From an uncultured Oscillospiraceae bacterium (GTDB lineage Bacteria > Bacillota > Clostridia > Oscillospirales > Acutalibacteraceae): a stretch of DNA of 13,053 nt. The notes beneath the pieces were generated by a model. It saw nothing but the letters and a program-made list of their open reading frames with translations. It was not told where the DNA came from and did no database searches. The stretch's first letter is position 1. Every line of letters starts with the position of its first letter. Position numbers and translations under genes: made by a program. The stretch is from positions 1 to 13,053 of the forward strand of contig URCA01000064.1 of the NCBI GenBank assembly GCA_900546265.1, written 5' to 3'. This document shows, one piece after another, positions 1 to 7,456 of the stretch.

Positions 1-56
1 ACCCGCCTCCGCTTTTTTCGTTTCACGAATGGCGGATTCCCTTTTTCGACAGCCTG

Positions 57-84
57 AGGACGCCGTTTTAGCGGCGTCCTTTTC
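57..84 (+). terminator. Intrinsic terminator, probably shared by convergent transcripts
   Basis: An 8-bp perfect G/C-rich stem (GGACGCCG, 58-65, with CGGCGTCC, 72-79), extended by an A-T pair, has a 6-nt loop and is followed by TTTTCTT on the plus strand. The U-tract orientation suits a transcript entering from the left edge. On the minus strand the same stem lies four bases after the stop codon of the GGDEF/EAL gene, but no U-run follows it there. It may act for both strands. Confidence 0.7.
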
Positions 85-3000
85 TTATGGTTCGGTACGG
101 CGGGCCGCGGCGGCACGGATGGAGCCCACGATATCCTCCGGCAGCGGGCCGGGCTGATCGGCGGGGCGGCCGAGGTAAAAGCCTTGGAGATAATCCACCC
201 CGTTTTCAATGAGAACCTCCATCTCTTCCTGGCATTCCACCCCTTCCGCGATGACACGGATCCCCCGCTCCCGGGAATAGGACACCAGGTTGCGCAGCAC
301 CTGCAGACGGTTATTGTCCGCATGGATGTTGCGCACGATAGCGATATCCAGCTTGACGAAATCCGGGGACAGATCCACCAGAATGGATTCCCCGTTGTAG
401 CCCGTGCCGTAGTCGTCCAGCGCCAGGGCCCCATTCCAGCGGCGCACGAATTCCCGCTTGATAGCAGTGAAGCGATCATCTGGACGATCGTCCTCGGTCA
501 GCTCCATCACCAGGCGGGGAAGCAGCCGCGCGTATGTCTCTTCCAGCCGCTGCAGCTTATCGGCGGACAGCACCTGGTTGGCAATGGAATTGACGAAAAT
601 CCGGCAGCCCGTGTTCGCCAGCGGCAGACGGGAGAAGCCCTCCAGCGCCTTGAACCAGGTCAGCCGCTCCATCTCGCCCAGCTTGGACTGGGAGCGGGCC
701 AGGCTCAGCAGCTCATAGGGGGTCTTGATATTTTCGGTGTGCGGCCGGATAAGCGCCTCCACCCCGAACAACGCGCCGGTACGGGCGTCCACAATGGGCT
801 GGAATTGGAAGGACACCCGCTCGTTTTCCAGCAAGTCGTTGAGCTCCTCCTTGCACTGCAGCAGGTGGGCCTCCCGAACATACCTCTCGCGGTCGAATTC
901 ATTGAACTGGCCCTTATTGGTGCGCTTGACCATATACATGGCAAAATCCGCGTACCGGATGAGAACGTCGTACTGCCGGGAATCGTCCGGATACCACGAC
1001 ACCCCCGCCGAGGCCCGCACCGGCACGCAGGACTGATCCGGCAGCCGGATGATCGCCGTTTTCATGGCTTGGCGAATCCCCTCGAGCACCCGCCGGATGC
1101 CTTCCTTATCCGCGAACCCATGGAAAAAGACCACGAATTCGTCGCCGGAGAGCCGGGATACCACCGCCTGATCCCCCGCATTGTCCCGCAGTATGTCCGC
1201 CGCCCGGCGGATATAGCTGTCGCCGTAATCATGCCCGTAGGTGTCGTTGATGTACTTCAGATTGTCCAAATCCATCATCATCAGGGCGGACACCCGTAGC
1301 TTTTCCGGCTGGGCAAAGAGCGCTTTCATCCGCTCGTGGAAGGCCCGGCGGTTATACAGATTGGTCACGATGTCGTAATCCCGGTCGTATTCGATTTTCT
1401 TCTTTTCCACCATCTCCTGGGTGATGTCGGTGAACACCCCGATGTACCGATCGCCGGCCTCCAGGGCTTTCAGCCGCACCCAGCGGGGATTCCCGCTCTT
1501 TTCCAGGCGGAAAATACACAGGCTCCCGTCCTCGGAGACTTCTTCACAGCAGTCCTTCAAGCCCTCTGTCCGCCGCTCAAATTCGTCCGCGGAGAGAACG
1601 GCCTCGGGCGGCGGATCCTGCATCAGCACCTCGAACAGCTGCCCGGTCCAGTACACTTTCCGCGTTTCCTTATCGTATTCAAACGCGCCGATGGCGATCC
1701 CCGCCATCTCTATGATGCCGGACAGGCGGGAGGACGCGTCGGCCACCTCCTGGCTGAGGGACTGGACCGCATCGGACAGCTCGTCAATTTCGGCGATGCG
1801 CACCGCTTCCAGGTGGATGGGCTGGCTGGGATCGCTGTTCCGCAGCTTGCGCACCAGCGCCGCGATGGGCCGGGTGATGAGCTTGGCCACAATCTCGATG
1901 CCGATGATGCCGAGCACCAGGGACGCGAGCAGCGCCACGGCGATGAGCCTCTGCACCGAACGGGAAAACCGCAGCAGCTCCTGCTGGTTGGCCACGCCGA
2001 CGAGCACCCATTGATCCGCCTCGAATGGGGTATGGCTGTTATACAGCTTGAGCGGGTGAACGGTCGCAGCCGCCTGCTCCTTTCCGCCGGCCTGCGCGTG
2101 GTAAATGTTTTCAAATTTCTCGCTTTTCTCAAAGGTGAAGACCGGCGAATCCCCCAGCAGGTTGCCCAGCATGGAGCCGCTCTGGGTGATCGGGGCGCAG
2201 GCAAACTGCGCGGGATCCTCCGACGCCTCCCGGACGGCCAGCAGGTAGCCTCCCTTGTTGCCGGTCTGCACCTCGCCGGAGGGCAGGGATTTGTTCAGGT
2301 ATTCCAGGGAGATTTCCACCCCCAGCACGCCAAAAACCGTCCCGTCCCGGTACTGGAGGGGGACCGAATAGGTGATGATTTTCATCGCGTCCCGGGCATC
2401 GCGTCCATTTGTGCCGTTGAGATAAAACGAACGGCTCCAGTAGCCCAAATCGCTGAAATCCGCGCCGGGGTTCTCCCGGGCGGCCAGCAGGGGCTTGAAA
2501 TAGAACGCCTGGCTGCTGTCCCCCGGAAAGGCGGCGGCCGTCGCCCCGCCCGCCGGCTCGTCGAAGGTGAAATAGGGCATCCACAGGCTATCCATGGCGA
2601 TGTTGGTGTTCTGGGTGATATACGAGGGGGCCCGCTCAGCCAGCAGATCCGAGTTGTCGGTCGGCCCGGTGGACGGGTCGGCGTCCCGGAAATACAGCCC
2701 CGGCTTGCGCAGCCGGCTGTCCGCGTCCCGATCCGCCGCACTGCCGTCCAGCACGATGAAGGCGCCGCTCACGGCGTTCCGGCGCAGCAGATACACCATG
2801 GAGCTGCTGTATTTTTCCAGCAGCTTCCGGGTCAGCTCCCCGTCGGCGGTGATGTCGGCCGGGGTTTTTCCCGCAGCATCCAGCACCGTTTCCGTGGAGG
2901 CCAGCACCCGGTTCAGAGTCTCCCCCACGTTGCTCCAGCGCTGCACCATCAGGTTCTGTAAATCGCTGGAACGGCTGGACGATTTTTCCGTCAGGGTGCC

Positions 3001-3135
3001 AAAGGCGTTTTTCTGCAGCTCGGAAATGACGCCGCTGACCTGAATAGAACCGAAAAAGATCCCCGCCTGCACCAGGAAAACCAGCAGGATCGGCCACAGG
3101 ATTCGCTTCATAATAGACGTTTTCCGAGAGGCCAT
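85..3135 (-). CDS. Membrane Cache-HAMP-PAS-GGDEF-EAL protein (c-di-GMP diguanylate cyclase/phosphodiesterase)
   Basis: Predicted bifunctional cyclic-di-GMP enzyme of 1016 aa. Visible order: transmembrane helix (about 12-33), a long extracytoplasmic region of about 360 residues that reads like a double-Cache sensor, a second transmembrane helix (about 397-419), a HAMP-like segment, a PAS-like domain (about 472-575), GGDEF (about 585-745) and EAL (about 770-990). The GGDEF signature is SGDEF (663-667), with the metal/substrate segment DLDNLKYINDTYGHDYGD intact. The EAL domain keeps EALIRP (793-798), the Asn of FVNSIANQ, the Glu of MELTED, DDYGTG (907-912), K928, EGVE and QGFYLGRP, so phosphodiesterase activity is likely. 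Cyclase activity is less certain because the first Gly of GGDEF is Ser. ATG at 3135 is chosen over an in-frame TTG three bases upstream because GGTGAG lies 5 nt before the ATG. It lies 63 nt downstream of a solute-binding lipoprotein gene on the same strand, probably co-transcribed. The ligand is unknown. Confidence 0.93.
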   Translation of the reverse strand: MASRKTSIMKRILWPILLVFLVQAGIFFGSIQVSGVISELQKNAFGTLTEKSSSRSSDLQNLMVQRWSNVGETLNRVLASTETVLDAAGKTPADITADGELTRKLLEKYSSSMVYLLRRNAVSGAFIVLDGSAADRDADSRLRKPGLYFRDADPSTGPTDNSDLLAERAPSYITQNTNIAMDSLWMPYFTFDEPAGGATAAAFPGDSSQAFYFKPLLAARENPGADFSDLGYWSRSFYLNGTNGRDARDAMKIITYSVPLQYRDGTVFGVLGVEISLEYLNKSLPSGEVQTGNKGGYLLAVREASEDPAQFACAPITQSGSMLGNLLGDSPVFTFEKSEKFENIYHAQAGGKEQAAATVHPLKLYNSHTPFEADQWVLVGVANQQELLRFSRSVQRLIAVALLASLVLGIIGIEIVAKLITRPIAALVRKLRNSDPSQPIHLEAVRIAEIDELSDAVQSLSQEVADASSRLSGIIEMAGIAIGAFEYDKETRKVYWTGQLFEVLMQDPPPEAVLSADEFERRTEGLKDCCEEVSEDGSLCIFRLEKSGNPRWVRLKALEAGDRYIGVFTDITQEMVEKKKIEYDRDYDIVTNLYNRRAFHERMKALFAQPEKLRVSALMMMDLDNLKYINDTYGHDYGDSYIRRAADILRDNAGDQAVVSRLSGDEFVVFFHGFADKEGIRRVLEGIRQAMKTAIIRLPDQSCVPVRASAGVSWYPDDSRQYDVLIRYADFAMYMVKRTNKGQFNEFDRERYVREAHLLQCKEELNDLLENERVSFQFQPIVDARTGALFGVEALIRPHTENIKTPYELLSLARSQSKLGEMERLTWFKALEGFSRLPLANTGCRIFVNSIANQVLSADKLQRLEETYARLLPRLVMELTEDDRPDDRFTAIKREFVRRWNGALALDDYGTGYNGESILVDLSPDFVKLDIAIVRNIHADNNRLQVLRNLVSYSRERGIRVIAEGVECQEEMEVLIENGVDYLQGFYLGRPADQPGPLPEDIVGSIRAAAARRTEP

Positions 3136-3181
3136 CAAATCTCACCCTGCTTTCTCCTGCCGGCTCAAACGGCTATCTTGT

Positions 3182-3203
3182 CTGGAAAACCGCGCTTCGG
3201 TTT
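3182..3203 (-). terminator. Weak hairpin after the solute-binding protein gene
   Basis: Directly at the stop codon of the binding-protein gene, the minus strand can fold AAACCG with CGGTTT around a 5-nt loop, followed by only TTTTCC. The stem is short and the U-run poor. I infer partial termination or mRNA 3'-end protection within the SBP to GGDEF/EAL transcript rather than an operon boundary. Confidence 0.3.
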
Positions 3204-4704
3204 ACCCCTGCGCGGAGGCGCTGCTGACGGCGGCGTCCAGCGCCTTACGCAGGGAGGCCGTCCATTCGCGGAAATGCTCGTCGGTGGTCAAGGCGGCGGC
3301 CGCTTCGCCGCGGGACACCCCGGCCTTGACCTTCTCCGCCACCTTCGCCCCGTCCGTTTTCAGCAGATTGGTCAGCGTGGTCTCCAGCACGTTGCGGGCC
3401 TCGTTGCCCCCGCTGAACGCCCGGTTAGTGTACAGGTTGCAGTCCAAAACGGTCTGCATGGACACCTTCAGGCAGGCCTTGGTATTCTCCGAAATGGTAT
3501 CCTGCCCGAGCTTGGCGATGGCCGTCTCCAGCTTTTCCATGGTGTTGGCTTCCTTTTTCACCGGCAGATAGCCGGAGGAAACGGAGAAGGACAGGTTGCG
3601 ATCCGCCTGGGTGAACCATTTGAGAAACTCCACCGACGCAAACTCTTTTTCCGCGGTGGAGTTGGTGACCACCATCCCCGCCCCCTGCTGGACGGCATAG
3701 GGCCGCCCGCCCTCGAACCGGGGCGCGGGCAGAACAGTGGCCTTAATGTCGTAGCTGTCCTTGTCGCCCTTGATCACCGCAGCCGGAAAATAGGAAGCCG
3801 TGGTGGAGGATCCCACCAGCGCCAGAATATCGCCCACTTTGGCGTCGTCCGAGCGGAACTTGCCGTTGGCGGCGAAATACCCGTGAATAAAGGGCACATA
3901 ATAGTTATCCCATAACCTGCGCAGCATGCTCTCCTCCAGTTGGAAGGTGACCGCGCCGTCCTTGACCTGGAAGATTTCCGCCCCCAGCTGGCGGCAGCCG
4001 ATGATAAAATAGTTAGCGACAGCGTCCCGGCCGAAGAATGCCTTGCCGTCGTCCTTGACCTCCGGCGTCAGGGAGTCCGTCCATTCGTAATACGCCTTGG
4101 CGGTTGCGGTCACCCCCTCGATGGTGGACAGATTGCCGATATCCGCCCCGGTCGCCGCGGCAAAGGTGTCCCAGTCGGTACGGTTGAGCATGAACACCTC
4201 CGTGGATTTGGCAGTGGGAAAAATCTTCAGGGCGTTGTCCTTGCCCATCCGGCCCTCCTCAATATAGGAGGGGATGTACGAGTCGATTTCCGCCTGGGTC
4301 AGGTACTGACTGAGATCGGTGACCAGCCCCATGCTGTCGATTTGATAGGCCGTGTCTGCATAGGCGGCGAAAATATTAGGCACGGGATCGCTGCCGACCT
4401 TGCCGGCGGCGGAATCCAGGATACTGTTTTTCAGTTCGGTGATGCTTCCCAGGTTCACGGCCTCCACCACGATGCCCTTGTCCCGCCCGTCGGTCTTGTT
4501 GAATTCCTCCACCATGTCGGTCAGCGCGTTTTTCTGGGATCCGTTGTAGTAATGCCACAGGGTAATGGATACCGGATTGTTGGGATCCAGCTTCACGGTT
4601 TTCGCCGTTTCCCCCGAGGTCTCGCCCTGGCCGCTGGTGCAGCCCGCCCCCGCGAGCAGCATGGCCGCCGCTAGAATTGCCGCGAGCCGTCTGCCTGTTT
4701 TCAT
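3202..4704 (-). CDS. Extracellular solute-binding lipoprotein (ABC family 1 type)
   Basis: A 500-aa protein with a lipoprotein signal: MKTGRR, a hydrophobic stretch, then LLAGAGC with the candidate lipidated Cys at 22, followed by a Gly/Ser/Thr-rich linker. The -3 residue of the lipobox is Gly, which is off consensus. The mature part begins NPVSITLWHYYNGSQ and continues with VEEFNKT, the usual start of carbohydrate-type binding proteins (SBP_bac_1/8). Length is normal for the family. Substrate cannot be read. No permease or ATPase gene is adjacent. The next gene on the same strand is a Cache-GGDEF-EAL protein, so a role presenting ligand to that sensor, or service to a transporter encoded elsewhere, are both possible. 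Ribosome binding: GGGAGG abuts the ATG with no spacer, whereas AAAGGGG ends 9 nt upstream and is the more plausible Shine-Dalgarno. There is an in-frame stop shortly upstream, so the start is well bounded. Confidence 0.9.
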   Translation of the reverse strand: MKTGRRLAAILAAAMLLAGAGCTSGQGETSGETAKTVKLDPNNPVSITLWHYYNGSQKNALTDMVEEFNKTDGRDKGIVVEAVNLGSITELKNSILDSAAGKVGSDPVPNIFAAYADTAYQIDSMGLVTDLSQYLTQAEIDSYIPSYIEEGRMGKDNALKIFPTAKSTEVFMLNRTDWDTFAAATGADIGNLSTIEGVTATAKAYYEWTDSLTPEVKDDGKAFFGRDAVANYFIIGCRQLGAEIFQVKDGAVTFQLEESMLRRLWDNYYVPFIHGYFAANGKFRSDDAKVGDILALVGSSTTASYFPAAVIKGDKDSYDIKATVLPAPRFEGGRPYAVQQGAGMVVTNSTAEKEFASVEFLKWFTQADRNLSFSVSSGYLPVKKEANTMEKLETAIAKLGQDTISENTKACLKVSMQTVLDCNLYTNRAFSGGNEARNVLETTLTNLLKTDGAKVAEKVKAGVSRGEAAAALTTDEHFREWTASLRKALDAAVSSASAQG

Positions 4705-4759
4705 CCTCCCACGCCCCTTTCATTCTTCCCGATTGCTGATACAAACAGGAAGTGCTTTC

Positions 4760-4788
4760 ATTATACATCCTTCCCCCCGCGCTGGCAA
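4760..4788 (-). promoter_or_regulatory. Sigma-A promoter of the solute-binding protein gene
   Basis: Read on the minus strand: -35 TTGCCA (4783-4788), 17-bp spacer, -10 TATAAT (4760-4765, perfect consensus). Predicted transcription start is near 4753, giving a 5' leader of about 50 nt before the ATG at 4704. It should drive the SBP and the downstream GGDEF/EAL gene. Confidence 0.75.
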
Positions 4789-4902
4789 CAAGATTCGCGG
4801 TTGGCGGGCGCACCGGCGCTTTCCCGCGCAGCTGGGAACGGCTGCTTTTCTCTTTTTTCCTGTTTCGATCGCGGATCTTCATCAAATTTTAATAGTAAAC
4901 CT

Positions 4903-4931
4903 TTGACAATCATTCTCTCATGTTTTATACT
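4903..4931 (+). promoter_or_regulatory. Sigma-A promoter of the marR operon
   Basis: -35 TTGACA (4903-4908, perfect), 17-bp spacer, -10 TATACT (4926-4931). The predicted start is near 4938, about 60 nt before the MarR ATG. It is one of the strongest promoters visible in the window and probably drives the genes from 4997 to 9442. No other convincing promoter was seen in the short gaps between them. Confidence 0.8.
4904..4918 (+). promoter_or_regulatory. Fur-box-like 7-1-7 inverted repeat over the marR promoter
   Basis: TGACAATCATTCTCA matches the Firmicute Fur 7-1-7 consensus TGATAATNATTATCA at 12 of the 14 defined positions. It is nearly self-complementary around the central C. It overlaps the -35 element and spacer, where a bound repressor would block RNA polymerase. 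The match is by eye against a remembered consensus. Part of it is forced by the TTGACA -35, so this is a candidate only. Confidence 0.45.
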
Positions 4932-4940
4932 GATAGACAG

Positions 4941-4955
4941 CCGGCGATCCGCCGG
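4941..4955 (+). promoter_or_regulatory. Palindrome near the marR transcription start
   Basis: CCGGCG and CGCCGG flank a 3-nt centre (ATC) just downstream of the predicted start site of the marR transcript. It could be an operator for the MarR dimer, an RNA hairpin near the 5' end, or chance in G/C-rich DNA. MarR operators are often more A/T-rich than this. Confidence 0.35.
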
Positions 4956-4996
4956 GTGGAATATTTACTTTTACACGAACGGAGGGAGCTGTATAT

Positions 4997-5464
4997 ATGG
5001 AAATCGTTGACAACCATTCGGTGGCGCGAGAATGTATTCAGTTTCTGATGCTCTTCTTCGCCATATCGAAAAAGCCGCGGGCGCCGCTGGCGGAAATCAA
5101 GCTGCATTCCCGCGCCTTCGACGTGCTGTTCACCCTGCAGGTGTTCCCGGGGAGGGAGCTGACCATGTCGGCCCTGGCCGAGGAGATGGGCATTTCCAAG
5201 CAGCAGCTGACTAAGCTCATCAATCCCATGGAGGATCAGGGCCTGGTCACCCGCACCCATGACCGGAACAACCGCCGCCAGGTACGGATCGCTATCACCG
5301 ACCGGGGCAAGCAGGTGGTGGACGGCCTGCTGGAGAACGCCGCTGAGCAGCTGACTCCCGAAATGGCCGTGTTCACCGAGGAGGAAAAGCAGGAGTTTCT
5401 CGCCTGCGCCGGCACCTTCCGGCGGCTTTTAAGCAAGCTGGAAAGCGGCGGGCGGGCGAAGTAA
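4997..5464 (+). CDS. MarR-family winged-helix transcriptional regulator
   Basis: A 155-aa protein, standard for MarR. After an N-terminal dimerisation helix (IQFLMLFFAISK), the winged helix-turn-helix covers about 55-104: TMSALAEEMGISKQQLTKLINPM forms the helix-turn-helix, then LVTRTHDRNNRRQVRIAITDRG forms the wing with the typical D-R-x-x-R pattern. The C-terminal helices complete the dimer interface. MarR dimers usually repress their own operon until an effector (phenolic, antibiotic, lipid or oxidant) releases them. No cysteine lies in the DNA-binding domain; the only Cys residues are at about 13 and 137, so oxidant sensing is not obvious. Start: ATG 4997 with GGAGGGAG about 8 nt upstream. 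It is the first gene of a likely four-gene operon, 40 nt ahead of the glycosyltransferase-acyltransferase gene, whose products may be its targets. Confidence 0.93.
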   Translation: MEIVDNHSVARECIQFLMLFFAISKKPRAPLAEIKLHSRAFDVLFTLQVFPGRELTMSALAEEMGISKQQLTKLINPMEDQGLVTRTHDRNNRRQVRIAITDRGKQVVDGLLENAAEQLTPEMAVFTEEEKQEFLACAGTFRRLLSKLESGGRAK

Positions 5465-5504
5465 CCCCCTGTTGGAATCACCACCAGAGAAAGGCAGGCG
5501 CTTT

Positions 5505-7409
5505 ATGAACATCGTGTTGGTCATCGACCAGTTCGACAACGGCAACAACGGCACCACCATCACCGCCAGGCGCTACGCCGAGCAGCTGCGGCGGCGAGGC
5601 CATCGCGTCACCATTTTGGCAGGGGGAGAAGCGGCGGAGGGGAAGATCTGCGCGCCGGTGCATAAAATTCCGGTGTTTCAGCCCCTGGTCGAAAAGCAGG
5701 GCTTCGGCTTCGCCAAGCCGGACGAGGAGGCGTATTACCAGGCCTTCCGGGACGCCGACGTGGTGCATTTCTACCTGCCCTTCCGCTTTTGCCGCCGGGG
5801 GGAGGAAATCGCCCGGCAGATGCGCGTGCCCACCGTGGCCGCCTTCCACATGCAGCCCGAAAACGTCACCTACAGCATCGGCATGGGAAAAAGCAAACGG
5901 CTCAACGATTTTCTTTACCACTGGTGCTACCGGAAATTTTACAACCGCTTCCGCTACATCCACTGTCCAAGCGAGTTCATCGCGGGGCAGCTGAAGGCCC
6001 ACGGCTACGACGCGGAATTGCGGGTCATCTCCAACGGGGTGGATCCCCTGTTCCGCCCGGTGGACACCCCGCGGCCCCCGGAATTCGAGGGCAAATTCGT
6101 TATCCTGATGGTGGGCCGCCTTTCCGGGGAGAAACGGCAGGATCTCATTATCGAGGCGGCGAAAAAGAGCCGGTACGCCGACAAAATCCAGCTGGTGTTC
6201 GCCGGCAAGGGGCCCAAGGAAAAGGAATACCGCCGGCTGAGCGCAGGCCTGGCCCATCCGCCCGTCATAGGCTTCTACGGCCAGGAGGAGCTGCTGCGGC
6301 TGCTCAACAGCTGCGATTTGTACGTCCATGCCTCCGACGCGGAAATTGAGGGCATCTCCTGCATGGAGGCGCTGGCATGCGGGCTGGTGCCGGTCATCGC
6401 CAATTCCCCCCTGTCGGCCACTCCCCAGTTTGCGCTGGACGATCGCAGCCTGTTCCAAGCGGGCAACTCCGGGGATCTGGCGGACAAAATCGACTACTGG
6501 ATCGAGCATCCGGAGGAGCGGGCGGCGCAGGGCCGGGCCTACGCCGCCCGGGGGGACGAGATGCGGGTGGACGCCTGCGTGGCCCGGGCAGAGGACATGT
6601 ACCGGGAAGCCATCCACGACTGTCGCTTTCATGGCTACAAGCCGCCCAGGCAGGGCCGGCTGCGCCGCCTGACCCACCCCGATCCGGACAAGGCGAACCA
6701 ACAGTTTTACCACGCCTCGGCGCTGAAAAAGGCGGTGTTCGGGGCGGTGACCAATTTTCTGACCCCTCTGCTGCTGTTCATCGACGGGCTGTTCTTCGGC
6801 CTGCGGGTGGAAGGGCGGCGGCATCTGCGGGGAATACGGGGCGGGGCGGTGACGGTGATGAACCACGTCCATCCCATGGATTGCACCATGGCCAAAATCG
6901 CCGCCTTCCCCCACCGCCAGTATTTCGTCAGCCTGCGCCGCAACCTGGAGCTGCCCTTCACCGGGTGGCTGGTCAAGCTGTGCGGCGGGCTGCCCCTGCC
7001 CCCGACGGCCAGCACCATGGTGCCCTATCAGCGGCATCTGGAGCAGGCCATCCGACAGGGGGATTTCGTCCACTTTTATCCCGAAGGGCTGCTGGTGCGG
7101 TATCACAAAGGGCTGCGCCCCTTCCACGGCGGCGCGTTTCTCACCGCGGCCCGCGCCGGGTGTCCCATCGTCCCCATGGCGGTGGTCTTCCGAAAGCCCA
7201 CCGGCCTGCGGGCTCTGTTCCGGCGGGGGGACGACATGACCCTGCGTATCGGCGAGCCCCTGTATCCCAACCCGGCCCTGGGGCCCAAGGCCGCGGCCCA
7301 GGCCCTCCAGCTGCGCACCCGCTACGCCATGGAAATGCTTTTGGGCGATTCGGCGGGCGGCTATCCCCTGCCGGCGACCGACTGGGAGGAAGCAGAAGAC
7401 AACATTTAG
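5505..7409 (+). CDS. GT4 glycosyltransferase fused to PlsC-type 1-acylglycerol-phosphate acyltransferase
   Basis: A 634-aa two-domain protein. Residues about 1-375 are a GT-B fold glycosyltransferase of the GT4 type: N-terminal acceptor half starting MNIVLVIDQFDNGNNG, then SNGVDPLF (about 177), GRLSGEKR (204-211) and the donor-binding E-x7-E motif (E280, E288). The closest remembered relatives are diacylglycerol glucosyltransferases and mannosyltransferases. After a linker, about 420-600 is a PlsC/LPLAT acyltransferase: NHVHPMD carries the catalytic H-x4-D (His 454), and FYPEGLL (524-530) is the substrate-phosphate motif. A hydrophobic stretch (VTNFLTPLLLFIDGLFFG) before the acyltransferase could anchor it to the membrane. 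I infer glycolipid or lipoglycan assembly, with both steps on one chain. ATG 5505 is preferred over an in-frame TTG at 5472 because AAAGG lies just upstream and the GT fold begins here. Substrates are unknown. Confidence 0.9.
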   Translation: MNIVLVIDQFDNGNNGTTITARRYAEQLRRRGHRVTILAGGEAAEGKICAPVHKIPVFQPLVEKQGFGFAKPDEEAYYQAFRDADVVHFYLPFRFCRRGEEIARQMRVPTVAAFHMQPENVTYSIGMGKSKRLNDFLYHWCYRKFYNRFRYIHCPSEFIAGQLKAHGYDAELRVISNGVDPLFRPVDTPRPPEFEGKFVILMVGRLSGEKRQDLIIEAAKKSRYADKIQLVFAGKGPKEKEYRRLSAGLAHPPVIGFYGQEELLRLLNSCDLYVHASDAEIEGISCMEALACGLVPVIANSPLSATPQFALDDRSLFQAGNSGDLADKIDYWIEHPEERAAQGRAYAARGDEMRVDACVARAEDMYREAIHDCRFHGYKPPRQGRLRRLTHPDPDKANQQFYHASALKKAVFGAVTNFLTPLLLFIDGLFFGLRVEGRRHLRGIRGGAVTVMNHVHPMDCTMAKIAAFPHRQYFVSLRRNLELPFTGWLVKLCGGLPLPPTASTMVPYQRHLEQAIRQGDFVHFYPEGLLVRYHKGLRPFHGGAFLTAARAGCPIVPMAVVFRKPTGLRALFRRGDDMTLRIGEPLYPNPALGPKAAAQALQLRTRYAMEMLLGDSAGGYPLPATDWEEAEDNI

Positions 7410-7456
7410 AGCCATGTTGGCCAATACTGTTAGCTAGCCGAAGGAGGTAAGCGGCC

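Noticed and set aside
3..71. Possible C-terminus of a plus-strand gene entering from the left edge (frame ends ...PFFDSLRTPF, stop at 69-71)
   Set aside because: Only about 22 codons are visible and the stop lies inside the terminator stem. There is not enough sequence to support a gene.
1336..2961. A 541-codon open frame on the plus strand opposite the GGDEF/EAL gene
   Set aside because: Same reasons: low-complexity composition, no family motif, and it lies over a strongly supported gene. Similar shadows at 184-1299 and 7964-9439 are dismissed likewise.
4751..4764. Possible catabolite-responsive (cre-like) element beside the SBP promoter
   Set aside because: TGAAAGCACTTCCT on the minus strand lacks the central CG and the matching right half of the consensus, so the similarity is too weak.
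5478..7424. A 648-codon open frame on the minus strand opposite the GT-PlsC gene
   Set aside because: It mirrors a gene with clear motifs on the plus strand. Its translation is Pro/Gly/His/Gln-rich without recognisable domains and has no ribosome binding site. Long antisense frames are expected in G/C-rich codons.
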